Origin: Peptococcaceae bacterium
Lineage (GTDB): Bacteria > Bacillota > DSM-521 > Neomoorellales > Neomoorellaceae
Direction of reading: 5' to 3'
Length of the DNA stretch: 26,429 nucleotides
Assembly: GCA_003509545.1 (NCBI GenBank)
Contig: DOLC01000049.1
Location: 47,109-73,537, forward strand
In this document: positions 13,534-21,430 of the stretch, piece after piece
How the letters are laid out: each line of letters opens with the position of its first letter
Position numbering within the stretch: position 1 is the first letter of the stretch
Translations under genes and position numbers: made by a program
The notes under the pieces: model-generated
Databases searched by the model: none
Told to the model about the DNA's origin: nothing
The model's input: only the letters and a program-made list of their open reading frames with translations

Positions 13534-14865
13534 ATGGGTTATATCCCCACCACACCGGCCGAAAGGGAAGAAATGCTTAAGGCCTGTGGCGTAACCCGGC
13601 TGGAAGAGCTGTTTACGGATATTCCGGAAGAAGTAAAACTTAAAAGGGAACTGGATCTGCCGGGTCCGTTGGCGGAAGCAGACCTACTGCGCCACCTGAA
13701 GGAGCTAGCCGGTAAGAACTGCACCGACTTAGTTTCCTTTCTGGGAGCCGGCGCCTACGAACACTATATACCTTCGGTAGTGCCTCATTTGTTGTCGCGC
13801 TCCGAATTTTATACCGCCTATACCCCTTACCAACCGGAGGTAAGTCAGGGCACCCTCCAGGCCATCTTTGAGTTTCAGTCCCTTATCTGTGCCCTGACGG
13901 GGCTGGACGTAGCCAACGCTTCCCATTATGATGGCGCCACGGCTACGGCCGAAGCGGCCCTGGTGGCTTGCAGCGCTACCAGGCGCCAGAAAATCCTGTT
14001 CTCCCGAGGCCTTAACCCCCAATACCGGAACGTTCTCCGTACCTATACCCGGGGTCAGGGCATCGAGCTGGAAGAGATACCCTGGGAGGACGGCCGGACT
14101 TCCCTGGAGGAACTGGCAAAGATGGTTGACCGGGACGTAGCCGGCGTCATCCTTCAACAACCGAACTTTGTCGGTCAGTTGGAACCCATGGCCGAAGCCG
14201 CCGAGCTGGCCCATAAAGTGGGGGCCCTTTTCGTCGCCGTGGTCAACCCCGTTTCCTTGGGCCTGCTGGCCCCGCCGGGGGAATACGATGCCGACCTGGC
14301 GGTGGGGGAAGGCCAGAGCCTGGGCAATCCCTTGAACTTCGGCGGTCCCTACTTAGGCTTTATGGCCGCTAAAGAAAAACTGGTGCGACGTCTGCCGGGG
14401 CGCATCGTCGGCCAGACGGTGGACGTGGAAGGCCGACGGGCCTTTGTTCTTACCCTCCAGGCCAGGGAACAGCATATCCGGCGCGAAAAGGCTACCTCTA
14501 ACATTTGCTCCAACGAGGCCCTCTGCGCCCTGGCGGCCACCATTTATCTTTCGTGTTTAGGTAAAGAGGGTCTTAAAGAAGTGGCCCGTCAGTGCCTGCT
14601 GAAGGCCCACTACACTTATAATGAACTCTTGAAGATAGAGGGCCTTAAGCCGGTCTTTGCTGGCCCCTTCTTCCACGAATTCGCCCTCCGAGCCCGGAAG
14701 GATCCTTCGGAGGTGGCGGCCCGGCTGCGGGAAGCCGGTATAGCGGGAGGTCTGGATTTAGGGCCCTTTTACCCGGAACTGGAAGGAGCCATGCTCTTCT
14801 GTGTTACCGAGGTGCGCACGCGGGCGGAAATAGAACGTTTAATAGAAGCTATGAGGGGGTTGTAA
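13534..14865 (+). CDS. gcvPA: Glycine dehydrogenase (decarboxylating) subunit 1
   Basis: 443 residues, the N-terminal-half subunit of the two-subunit P protein found in Firmicutes and Archaea; with GcvPB it decarboxylates glycine using PLP. Characteristic blocks include F-L-G-A-G-A-Y-E-H-Y-I-P, Y-T-P-Y-Q-P-E-V-S-Q-G-T-L-Q, N-A-S-H-Y-D-G-A-T-A and K-A-T-S-N-I-C-S-N. This chain does not carry the PLP lysine. ATG 13534 is four bases after gcvH, with a GGAGGAG binding site lying inside the end of gcvH. The gap to gcvPB is three bases, so expression should be balanced. Confidence 0.96.
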   Translation: MGYIPTTPAEREEMLKACGVTRLEELFTDIPEEVKLKRELDLPGPLAEADLLRHLKELAGKNCTDLVSFLGAGAYEHYIPSVVPHLLSRSEFYTAYTPYQPEVSQGTLQAIFEFQSLICALTGLDVANASHYDGATATAEAALVACSATRRQKILFSRGLNPQYRNVLRTYTRGQGIELEEIPWEDGRTSLEELAKMVDRDVAGVILQQPNFVGQLEPMAEAAELAHKVGALFVAVVNPVSLGLLAPPGEYDADLAVGEGQSLGNPLNFGGPYLGFMAAKEKLVRRLPGRIVGQTVDVEGRRAFVLTLQAREQHIRREKATSNICSNEALCALAATIYLSCLGKEGLKEVARQCLLKAHYTYNELLKIEGLKPVFAGPFFHEFALRARKDPSEVAARLREAGIAGGLDLGPFYPELEGAMLFCVTEVRTRAEIERLIEAMRGL

Positions 14866-14868
14866 GCC

Positions 14869-16329
14869 GTGGCAGTAGAACCGCTTCTCTGGGAACTGGG
14901 TGCTCCCGGCCGCCGAGGCTGTACCTTACCGCCGGTGGATGTGCCGGGAGAAGTAGAAGACTACTTGCCGCAAGCCTATCGCCGGCGGGAAGACGCCGGG
15001 CTGCCCGAGCTCAGCGAAATAGAGGTCGTGCGCCATTTCACCCACCTATCCAGCCTTAACTATGGTGTGGATACCGGTTTTTACCCCCTCGGGTCCTGCA
15101 CCATGAAATATAACCCCAAGGTTAACGAAGCAGCGGCCGCTTTGCCCGGCTTCACCGGTCTCCATCCCAACCTGCCGCCGGAAGCTGCCCAGGGGGCTTT
15201 GGAACTCATGTACCACCTGCAGCAGTACCTGGCCGAAATAACCGGCATGGACGCTGTAACCTTGCAGCCGGCGGCCGGTGCCCACGGTGAACTGGCGGGA
15301 CTGCTCATTATTGCGGCGTACCACGCCAGCCGGGGTGAAACCCAACGGAAGAAAGTGCTGGTGCCCGATTCGGCCCACGGGACCAACCCGGCCAGTGCCG
15401 CTATGGCGGGCCTGGAAGTGGTGCAAATACCCTCCAACGACCAGGGACTGGTGGACTTGGAGGCCTTGAAGAAGGCCTTGGGCCCGGACACGGCGGCCCT
15501 GATGCTCACCAATCCCAATACCCTGGGCCTTTTTGAAAGCGACATTGTGACCATGGCCCGCGTGGTCCATGAGGCGGGGGGCCTCCTCTACTATGACGGC
15601 GCCAATCTTAACGCCATTATGGGCATCACCCGGCCGGGGGATATGGGCTTTGATGTGGTGCACCTCAACCTCCACAAGACCTTCTCCACCCCCCACGGCG
15701 GAGGCGGGCCCGGCAGCGGGCCGGTTGGGGTAAAGGAGCACCTGGCCTCCTTCCTGCCCGTACCGGTAGTAAGTTACGATAAAGTTAAAGGGCAGTACTA
15801 CTTGGACTACGACCGTCCCCAGACCATAGGCCAGATGAAAGCCTTCTACGGTAATTTTTCCGTGATGGTCAAAGCTTATGCTTACATCCGCACCCTCGGT
15901 CCCCGGGGCTTAAAGGAGGTCAGCGAGCAGGCCGTCCTCAACGCCAACTACTTGTTGAGCCTCCTGCGCTCGCACTTTAACGTGCCCTATAACCGCCTCT
16001 GCAAGCACGAGTTTGTGATCAATCCGGGAAACAAAATAAAAGAAGCGGGTGTGCGGACCCTGGACATAGCCAAGCGGCTCCTGGATTACGGCTTCCACGC
16101 ACCCACCATCTATTTCCCCCTTATCGTGCCGGAAGCCTTAATGATTGAGCCAACTGAAACAGAACCCAAAGAAGTGCTGGATGCCTTTGCCGGGGCTTTA
16201 ATTCGTATCGCCGAGGAAGCGGTTGCCCAGCCGGACGTGCTGCATAGCGCACCCCATAATACCCCTGTGCGCCGCTTGGATGAAGCTGCTGCCGCTCGCA
16301 ATCCGGTGCTAAAATGGCCGAAAAGATGA
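14869..16329 (+). CDS. gcvPB: Glycine dehydrogenase (decarboxylating) subunit 2
   Basis: 486 residues, the PLP-carrying subunit of the heterotetrameric P protein. The PLP lysine is K270 in N-L-H-K-T-F-S-T-P-H, followed by G-G-G-G-P-G-S-G-P. Other family blocks are F-Y-P-L-G-S-C-T-M-K-Y-N-P-K (71-84) and S-A-H-G-T-N-P-A-S-A (168-177). It begins with GTG, three bases after the stop of gcvPA, with AGGGGGTTG upstream inside gcvPA. It releases CO2 from glycine and loads aminomethyl onto GcvH. A sigma-H-like promoter and lipM follow. Confidence 0.96.
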   Translation: MAVEPLLWELGAPGRRGCTLPPVDVPGEVEDYLPQAYRRREDAGLPELSEIEVVRHFTHLSSLNYGVDTGFYPLGSCTMKYNPKVNEAAAALPGFTGLHPNLPPEAAQGALELMYHLQQYLAEITGMDAVTLQPAAGAHGELAGLLIIAAYHASRGETQRKKVLVPDSAHGTNPASAAMAGLEVVQIPSNDQGLVDLEALKKALGPDTAALMLTNPNTLGLFESDIVTMARVVHEAGGLLYYDGANLNAIMGITRPGDMGFDVVHLNLHKTFSTPHGGGGPGSGPVGVKEHLASFLPVPVVSYDKVKGQYYLDYDRPQTIGQMKAFYGNFSVMVKAYAYIRTLGPRGLKEVSEQAVLNANYLLSLLRSHFNVPYNRLCKHEFVINPGNKIKEAGVRTLDIAKRLLDYGFHAPTIYFPLIVPEALMIEPTETEPKEVLDAFAGALIRIAEEAVAQPDVLHSAPHNTPVRRLDEAAAARNPVLKWPKR

Positions 16330-16330
16330 A

Positions 16331-16359
16331 GCAGGAAATAGGCCCCTTTTTGGTCGAAT
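16331..16359 (+). promoter_or_regulatory. Possible sigma-H-like promoter of lipM
   Basis: GCAGGAAAT (16331-16339) and GTCGAAT (16353-16359) match both sigma-H boxes, but the spacer is 13 bases instead of 11-12. It lies in the short gap between gcvPB and lipM and could let lipM be expressed without the glycine riboswitch. Confidence 0.45.
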
Positions 16360-16377
16360 TAAAACTAGGGTGAAATT

Positions 16378-17193
16378 ATGGCCGAGACTTGGCGCCTTCT
16401 GGATACTGGAATAGCTGACGGGCCTACCAATATGGCCGTAGATGAAGCCATCCTGCAGGAACACCAGGCCGGCGGGGTACCCCCTACCGTGCGGTTCTAC
16501 GGGTGGGACCCGCCGACCATCTCCTTAGGCTACGGCCAGTCCCTGGAGAAGGAAATCGACGTGGCCGCTCTGGAGAAAAGGCGGTTGGGGCTGGTTCGCC
16601 GTCTTACCGGGGGCCGGGCGGTGCTCCACGACCGGGAAGTGACCTATAGTATTGTGGTGAGGGAAGACCACCCTTTGGTCGAGGGGGGAATTCTGCCTTC
16701 TTACCTCCGGATTGCCGGGGTGCTGGCCCGGGGTCTCCGAAGCCTGGGGGCCCCCGTGGAGGTGGCTTCGGGCCGGAAAAATACAGGCGAGCACAGCAGC
16801 GCAGCCTGCTTCGACGCCCCGTCCTGGTATGAAATCACCGTGGCCGGCCGGAAAATGGTGGGAAGCGCCCAGACCAGGAAGGGCGGGGTACTGCTCCAGC
16901 ACGGCTCCATCGTACTGGAGCTTAACGTAGACGATCTGTTCGCCGTGCTGCGGTTTTCTTCTTCCGCGCGGCGGGAAAGGCTTAAGGAGAAGTTTGCCCT
17001 GCAGGCCTGCGGTCTTTGGGAGGTCCTGGGCCGCCCCGTGGGGCCGGAAGAAGTTAAGGAGGCCATTACCAGGTCCTTTGCCGAAATGTACGGTATTAAC
17101 CTGGTCTACGGGGACCTTACGCCGCGGGAGAAGTTCCTTGTAGAAGAATTACGGCACAAGTACGCCGGCCGGGAATGGAACTGGCGGCGCTAG
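16378..17193 (+). CDS. lipM: Octanoyltransferase LipM (lipoate biosynthesis)
   Basis: 271 residues, the biotin/lipoate transferase fold. LipM moves octanoate from acyl carrier protein to GcvH, the first step of protein lipoylation. R-R-L-T-G-G-R-A-V-L-H (74-84) is the lipoate-ligase-type motif. C144 in C-F-D-A-P-S-W-Y-E matches the catalytic Cys of LipM, and K159 in R-K-M-V-G-S-A-Q is the conserved Lys. The Cys and the length favour LipM over an ATP-dependent lipoate ligase LplA. ATG 16378 is preceded by AGGGTGA. Placement directly after gcvPB suggests it serves GcvH. No lipoyl synthase (LipA) is nearby. Confidence 0.88.
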   Translation: MAETWRLLDTGIADGPTNMAVDEAILQEHQAGGVPPTVRFYGWDPPTISLGYGQSLEKEIDVAALEKRRLGLVRRLTGGRAVLHDREVTYSIVVREDHPLVEGGILPSYLRIAGVLARGLRSLGAPVEVASGRKNTGEHSSAACFDAPSWYEITVAGRKMVGSAQTRKGGVLLQHGSIVLELNVDDLFAVLRFSSSARRERLKEKFALQACGLWEVLGRPVGPEEVKEAITRSFAEMYGINLVYGDLTPREKFLVEELRHKYAGREWNWRR

Positions 17194-17301
17194 CCCCGAC
17201 GTTGCCCCTGGCGCCCTTACACCCCAGCATAGGCTCAGCCTCTCCGGGAAATGCTATAGGACAGGAGAATTTCCTTATGTATTTCCGGGGAGGTAAAATA
17301 A

Positions 17302-17688
17302 ATGGGCGACAGAGGTCGCAGCCGTTTTGTAAACGAAGACCGAACGAGGCTCGAGAATATGCGGGCCGCCGAGTATCCCGGCGGGGTGGTGGTGGACCCG
17401 GTGCCTATTACCGCCGGGAGCGAAGTAACAGTCATGTATTACGGCCTGCTGTCCCAGTGCGGGGCCGACCAGGTCTGGATGCGTACCGGGTACGGCGACC
17501 CCCACAACTGGCAGGGCGTTTACGACTATCCCATGGAACGCACGGGCTACGGCTGGGTCAAAAACATCCGCATCTCCGAGGATTACGACCGCTTCCACCT
17601 CTGCTTTAAAGACAGCGCCAACAACTGGGACAATAACAACGGCCTCAACTGGAGCTTTATCATCCACAAGGGCGACCGGCAGGTGTAA
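17302..17688 (+). CDS. Stand-alone CBM25-like starch/glycogen-binding protein
   Basis: 128 residues that resemble one carbohydrate-binding module of family 25/53, which binds starch or glycogen. The hallmark is N-N-W-D-N-N-N-G-L-N-W at 107-117, with V-T-V-M-Y-Y-G-L-L at 42-50, aromatic W59, and W70 and W85. There is no catalytic domain, no signal peptide and no membrane segment, so it should be cytoplasmic. GGGGAGGTAAAATAA precedes ATG 17302. It faces the glgA-galT operon tail to tail, so a role in binding glycogen made by GlgA is plausible but inferred. C53 and C101 are present. Confidence 0.75.
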   Translation: MGDRGRSRFVNEDRTRLENMRAAEYPGGVVVDPVPITAGSEVTVMYYGLLSQCGADQVWMRTGYGDPHNWQGVYDYPMERTGYGWVKNIRISEDYDRFHLCFKDSANNWDNNNGLNWSFIIHKGDRQV

Positions 17689-17717
17689 AGGAACCGGTAA
17701 GGGACAAGCCGATTTAA

Positions 17718-17755
17718 GGGCCGCGGGCGGGGAAAGCTAGTGCCCACCGCGGCCC
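17718..17755. terminator. Perfect inverted repeat between convergent genes
   Basis: GGGCCGCGG (17718-17726) and CCGCGGCCC (17747-17755) pair perfectly around a 20-base loop, between the CBM25-like gene and the convergent glgA. The position suits a shared, two-way end of transcription, but no T-run follows on either side, so termination is inferred. A smaller CGGAA/TTCCG hairpin lies at 17819-17832. Confidence 0.45.
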
Positions 17756-17873
17756 GACCTATGTCCCCACGGTAAGGAAATCCCGCAACTTTCTACCGGC
17801 AGCTTACACTCATCAATCCGGAAGGTTTTCCGTTGAAGGAGTACGGAGATATATCCTCCCCGGCCGTATCTCG

Positions 17874-19337
17874 CTATCCTACTTTAATCTGAGCGGTCCG
17901 GCGTTTTTCTAACGCCTCCCGGTACATATTTTCGTATTGGGCGGCAGAAGCCGACCAGGAGAAGTCGGCCCGCATGCCCCGTTCCATTAGCCGGCGCCAT
18001 TCCTGCGGCTGGGTGCGGTAGACATTCAAGGCCCGGTTTATGGTCTGGAGCAGGGCATAGGGCGTATACTCAAGGAAAGAAAAGCCGTTGCCCCGCTCCG
18101 GGTGCCGGTGGAAGTCTACGATGGTGTCCTCCAGGCCGCCGGTAGAGCGCACCACGGGCACGGTGCCGTAGCGCAGGCTTATCATCTGGCTCAGGCCGCA
18201 GGGTTCGAAGCGAGAGGGCATAAGAAAGATATCCGCTCCGGCGTAGATGCGCTGGGCCAAGCTGGGGTCAAATCCTATCTTCACCGCCATCTTGTGGCGG
18301 TATTTTAATTTGTACTCGGAAAAAAGCCGCTGATAATAGTCTTCGCCGCTGCCCAGGAGAACGAACTGCACATCTTGCTCAAGGAGGGGGTCCATGATGG
18401 CGGCCAGAAGGTCGAGGCCCTTTTGCTGCACCAGGCGGGAAATTAAAGCCAAGAGGGGCACATCCGCCACCGGCAGATCCATCTCCTGCTGCAGGGCCCG
18501 TTTGTTTTCCTTTTTTCGTTCCAGGGTGGAAACATCGTAGTTGACCGGTATGCGGGGATCGGTGGCCGGGTTGAATTCCTCGTAGTCGATACCGTTCAAG
18601 ATCCCGCGCAGGTCGGCAGCCCTCTTGCGCAAGAGGCCGTCCAGGCCTTCGCCCAATTCAGGAGTTTGGATTTCCAGGGCATATTTTTTACTTACGGTGT
18701 TGATCAAGTCGGCGTAAAGGAGGCCGGCTTTCATGAAATTTATTTTGCCGTAAAATTCCAGGCGATCGGGGATGAAGAATTCATCCCCCAGGGCCATAAG
18801 CCGTAGGGTTTCCCGGGGGAAATGCCCCTGGTACTGCAGGTTGTGAATGGTAAATACAGTAGCCGTATGCCGGTAAAAGGGGTTGTCCTCATGCTTCACT
18901 TTAAGGAAAAGGGCGATGGGTCCCGTCTGCCAATCGTTCAAGTGGATTACATCCGGGCGAAAATCTATCCCGGGCAGCAGGGACAGGACCGCCTTACAGA
19001 AAAAGTTGAAGCGGGCATCATCATCAGGGTAACCGTACATGCCGTCCCGGTAAAAGTACTTGTAGTTGTCGATGAGGTAAACAGGTACCGAGGCGGTACC
19101 GGGAAGGGTAGCCCGGCGAATTATAGCTGTTTCCAAGCTGCCGTCCATCTCCACCGGGAGGTCGGTGAGATAATCCACCTCCGTGATCTGGCGGTAGCGG
19201 GGCATTACCAATCGCACGTCATGACCCTTCTTGGCCAGGGCTTTGGGGAGGCTCCCGGCCACGTCGGCCAGACCTCCGGTCTTGGCCAAGGGAGCTACTT
19301 CGGGAGAAACGAAGATAATCTTAAGGGAATCGGTCAT
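17874..19337 (-). CDS. glgA: Glycogen synthase (ADP/UDP-glucose dependent, GT5)
   Basis: 487 residues, typical for bacterial GlgA. It elongates alpha-1,4-glucan from a nucleotide glucose. The N-terminal K-T-G-G-L-A-D-V (19-26) binds the sugar nucleotide. S-R-L-V-Q-Q-K-G is at 300-307, and the C-terminal retaining-GT motif R-F-E-P-C-G-L (376-382) includes the conserved E378. The gene starts with an ATG overlapping the galT stop by four bases, so the two genes form one minus-strand operon. It converges on the CBM25-like gene. No glgC or branching enzyme gene is seen here. Confidence 0.94.
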   Translation of the reverse strand: MTDSLKIIFVSPEVAPLAKTGGLADVAGSLPKALAKKGHDVRLVMPRYRQITEVDYLTDLPVEMDGSLETAIIRRATLPGTASVPVYLIDNYKYFYRDGMYGYPDDDARFNFFCKAVLSLLPGIDFRPDVIHLNDWQTGPIALFLKVKHEDNPFYRHTATVFTIHNLQYQGHFPRETLRLMALGDEFFIPDRLEFYGKINFMKAGLLYADLINTVSKKYALEIQTPELGEGLDGLLRKRAADLRGILNGIDYEEFNPATDPRIPVNYDVSTLERKKENKRALQQEMDLPVADVPLLALISRLVQQKGLDLLAAIMDPLLEQDVQFVLLGSGEDYYQRLFSEYKLKYRHKMAVKIGFDPSLAQRIYAGADIFLMPSRFEPCGLSQMISLRYGTVPVVRSTGGLEDTIVDFHRHPERGNGFSFLEYTPYALLQTINRALNVYRTQPQEWRRLMERGMRADFSWSASAAQYENMYREALEKRRTAQIKVG

Positions 19338-20362
19338 CTTTGCTCCTCCTTGTTAACGTCGTTTAAAAATTGGGCGGCATGCTCGGGAGACGTAGGGTTG
19401 ATGTATATGTTGGTGCCCCATTCAAAACCGGCTACCGTGGTCAGGCGCGGCAGCAGCTGCAGGTGCCAGTGATAGGTCGGCACCTCCTGGTGCAAGGGAG
19501 CCGTACGCACGATGAGGTTAAAGGGCGGATCGGCCAGGGTTTTGGCGAGCCGGTCCAGCAGGTCCTGCAACAGTGAGACCAGGTCTTCCAGCTGTGCGTC
19601 TGTTAGGTCACCGAAACTGGGCTGGTGCTGCCGTGGGAATATCCAAGTCTCAAAGGGAAAACGGGAAGCGAAGGGGCAAAAGGCCAGGAAATGTTTGTTA
19701 AAGGCCACCACCCGTGCCCCCTGCCTCAACTCGGTTTCCAGCAGGTCACAGTAAAGGCAACTTTCTTCTCGTTCCATGTACTCCTCCGCCCTCCGAATTT
19801 CCTCCTGGAGATCCGGCGGAATTACGGGCGTGGCGATGAGCTGGCTGTGGGGATGCCGAAGGGAGGCTCCCGCTTCAGTACCGTAGTTCTTGAAAATCTG
19901 GACGTAGGCCAGACGCCCGTCCCGGGCATGTTGGAGATATCGCTGGCGCCAGGTCTGGAGAACCCGGACAGCGTGGTCGGGTTTGTACTCCCTGAGTTCC
20001 ACTTCATGGTCGGGACCTTCGATGATTACCTCGTGGACTCCTATACCATCTAAGCTGTTGTACAGGCCGGATGTCTTTTTCCTTCCGTCACCGTTAGCGG
20101 TAAGGGCAGGGAATTTATTAGGTACCACCCGCACCTGCCAGCCGGGAGTATCGGCGGACGTTCCGGCCAGGCGGAGGGCGAAGACTTCCGGCGGTGTTTC
20201 CTTCTCGTTACCGGGACAAAAGGGGCAGTTCTTTTCTTTTCGGTCGGGTTGTACCGGTCCTTCCTCGTCCTTCTGTCGTCTGAAGTCCGAGGGACGCTTG
20301 GCCCGTTCGGTGGAAATAATTACCCATCTCCCGGTGACCGGATCCTGACGCAGTTCGGGCAT
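19334..20362 (-). CDS. galT: Galactose-1-phosphate uridylyltransferase
   Basis: 342 residues of the HIT superfamily. It exchanges galactose-1-phosphate with UDP-glucose in the Leloir pathway. The zinc pair C46-x-x-C49 is in C-P-F-C-P-G. The active-site triad is H170-P-H172-S-Q, with H172 the uridylylated nucleophile. The N-terminal L-R-Q-D-P-V-T-G-R-W-V-I is family typical. GGAGG lies about 12 bases before the ATG on the minus strand. It is the first gene of the galT-glgA operon. GalT next to glycogen synthase may reflect a sugar-1-phosphate/nucleotide-sugar exchange for glycogen, and some homologues act on ADP-sugars, so the substrate is not certain. Confidence 0.92.
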   Translation of the reverse strand: MPELRQDPVTGRWVIISTERAKRPSDFRRQKDEEGPVQPDRKEKNCPFCPGNEKETPPEVFALRLAGTSADTPGWQVRVVPNKFPALTANGDGRKKTSGLYNSLDGIGVHEVIIEGPDHEVELREYKPDHAVRVLQTWRQRYLQHARDGRLAYVQIFKNYGTEAGASLRHPHSQLIATPVIPPDLQEEIRRAEEYMEREESCLYCDLLETELRQGARVVAFNKHFLAFCPFASRFPFETWIFPRQHQPSFGDLTDAQLEDLVSLLQDLLDRLAKTLADPPFNLIVRTAPLHQEVPTYHWHLQLLPRLTTVAGFEWGTNIYINPTSPEHAAQFLNDVNKEEQR

Positions 20363-20413
20363 AAGACCGCAACCTCCACGGGAAATACAGTCTTGGTCTA
20401 GGTTACTTCTTTC

Positions 20414-20441
20414 GGGCTCCCTTTATACAGGGAAATAGCCC
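20414..20441. repeat. Hairpin in the galT / gntR divergent region
   Basis: GGGCT (20414-20418) pairs with AGCCC (20437-20441), and CCCT (20419-20422) with AGGG (20429-20432), with a 4-base bulge. On the minus strand this lies in the galT leader. A T-run precedes rather than follows it there, so it is not a terminator of galT transcription. Confidence 0.4.
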
Positions 20442-20452
20442 AAAAAACTGCG

Positions 20453-20480
20453 GGAGGAATCCCCAAGGATAAGGTAGAAT
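20453..20480 (+). promoter_or_regulatory. Sigma-H-like promoter of the gntR operon
   Basis: GGAGGAATC (20453-20461), a 12-base spacer and GTAGAAT (20474-20480) match the sigma-H consensus except for one weak position. Transcription would start near 20488, leaving a leader of about 184 bases before gntR. Confidence 0.5.
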
Positions 20481-20496
20481 AGTTGAATAAACTATT
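20478..20496. promoter_or_regulatory. Inverted repeat, candidate operator for the divergent region
   Basis: AATAGTT (20478-20484) and AACTATT (20490-20496) are perfect inverted copies with a 5-base spacer. The site overlaps the -10 box and the predicted start of the gntR transcript, the right place for repression, for example by the GntR protein itself. It does not look like published HutC-family operators. Confidence 0.45.
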
Positions 20497-20540
20497 TTTA
20501 ACTTTCGCCACAAAGCACCCGTTACCGCGTGCAAATTAAA

Positions 20541-20662
20541 GAGGTCTTATCCCAACGCCGGTGCTTCCGCAGGAGACCTCGAAAGGCCGGAGGCCGGCGG
20601 ACCTGCGGCCGGCTCTCCAACCCCGGGTAGGCTGCGGAAGGACCCTGGGGACCTCGAGGGGG
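20541..20662 (+). promoter_or_regulatory. Structured leader RNA of gntR, possible RNA switch
   Basis: Several helices can form: GAGGTCT (20541-20547) with AGACCTC (20574-20580); GCCGGC (20593-20598) with GCCGGC (20608-20613); CCCC (20621-20624) with GGGG (20647-20650), continued by GGGT/ACCC. GAGGTC at 20541 can instead pair with a second GACCTC at 20650-20655, which directly adjoins the ribosome binding site GAGGGGG (20656-20662). CCTC there can also fold back on that site. CAGGAGACCT (20570-20579) resembles part of the B12 box of cobalamin riboswitches, but the other conserved cobalamin elements are not visible. I do not assign a class. Confidence 0.4.
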
Positions 20663-20671
20663 ATTGACTCG

Positions 20672-21400
20672 ATGATAGATAAGAGCTCCTTTGTACCGCC
20701 TTACTATCAACTGGCCCAAATCTTGGAACGCCAGATCAAATCAGGACAGTACCGCCCGGGCGATGCATTGCCTTCTGAAGCGGAACTGAGCGAAAAATAC
20801 GGGTTGAGTAGAATGACGGTACGGCGGAGCCTTAACGAGCTTGCCAGGGCGGGGCTGATAAGGACGGAAAGGGGAAAGGGCACCTTTGTGTCCCGGCCGG
20901 AACTGGACCGGGCGGTTTTTGTCATGGATGTTTTCGCCAAAGACATGGCCTCCCGCGGCATGGCCTCCAGCGTCCGGCTGTTGGAGGCGAGGCTCGTGTC
21001 GGCGCCGGAGAAGGCGGCACAGAAGCTACAACTTCCGATAGGCACCAAAGTGTTGTATATACGGCGTTCCCTCTTGGCTGACGGAGAGCCCATGGCGTAC
21101 GATCGCAAGTATCTCCGGTATGACCGGGGCCGCCCCATTTTGGAGAACGAGCTCCAGTACCAAGCCCTGCCGGAGATGGTGGAAAAGCACGCCGAGGCCC
21201 TGCCGGTAAACAGCCGCATGGTTTTACAAGTAACCCTTCTTAACGAAGAAGAGGCCCGGGCGCTGCGGACATCGCCGGGGTCGCCGGCCTTCTTGCTCGA
21301 GCAGATACTGGTGGCGGGGGACGGCCGGCCGGTGGGGTGGGGGTGGTGCATATACCGCGGTGACCGGTATCAGTTGATTTCGGTGCCCACCGCCATCTAA
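20672..21400 (+). CDS. GntR-family transcriptional regulator (HutC/UTRA type)
   Basis: 242 residues. The N-terminal GntR winged helix covers about 8-75, with P-S-E-A-E-L-S-E-K-Y-G-L-S-R-M-T-V-R-R at 34-52 as the recognition part and E-R-G-K-G-T-F-V at 67-73. A UTRA effector-binding domain follows at about 90-235, ending with a strand-rich Y-R-G-D-R-Y-Q-L. ATG 20672 is chosen because GAGGGGG lies nine bases upstream and the protein then begins at the usual distance from the helix-turn-helix; an upstream in-frame ATG at 20561 lies in the structured leader. It is 30 bases before the corrinoid protein gene, so it probably controls the methyltransferase operon in response to its substrate or a downstream metabolite. 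Confidence 0.9.
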   Translation: MIDKSSFVPPYYQLAQILERQIKSGQYRPGDALPSEAELSEKYGLSRMTVRRSLNELARAGLIRTERGKGTFVSRPELDRAVFVMDVFAKDMASRGMASSVRLLEARLVSAPEKAAQKLQLPIGTKVLYIRRSLLADGEPMAYDRKYLRYDRGRPILENELQYQALPEMVEKHAEALPVNSRMVLQVTLLNEEEARALRTSPGSPAFLLEQILVAGDGRPVGWGWCIYRGDRYQLISVPTAI

Positions 21401-21430
21401 GGAAGACCCTGCGAGAGAGGATGAAAGGAC

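Noticed and set aside
20541..20662. Cobalamin riboswitch before gntR
   Set aside because: Only a partial B12-box-like stretch is seen; the other conserved segments of the cobalamin aptamer are missing.
20561..20671. Longer GntR protein starting at 20561
   Set aside because: The added 37 residues are Arg/Gly/Pro-rich with no family match and come from the structured GC-rich leader; ATG 20672 has a clear binding site.
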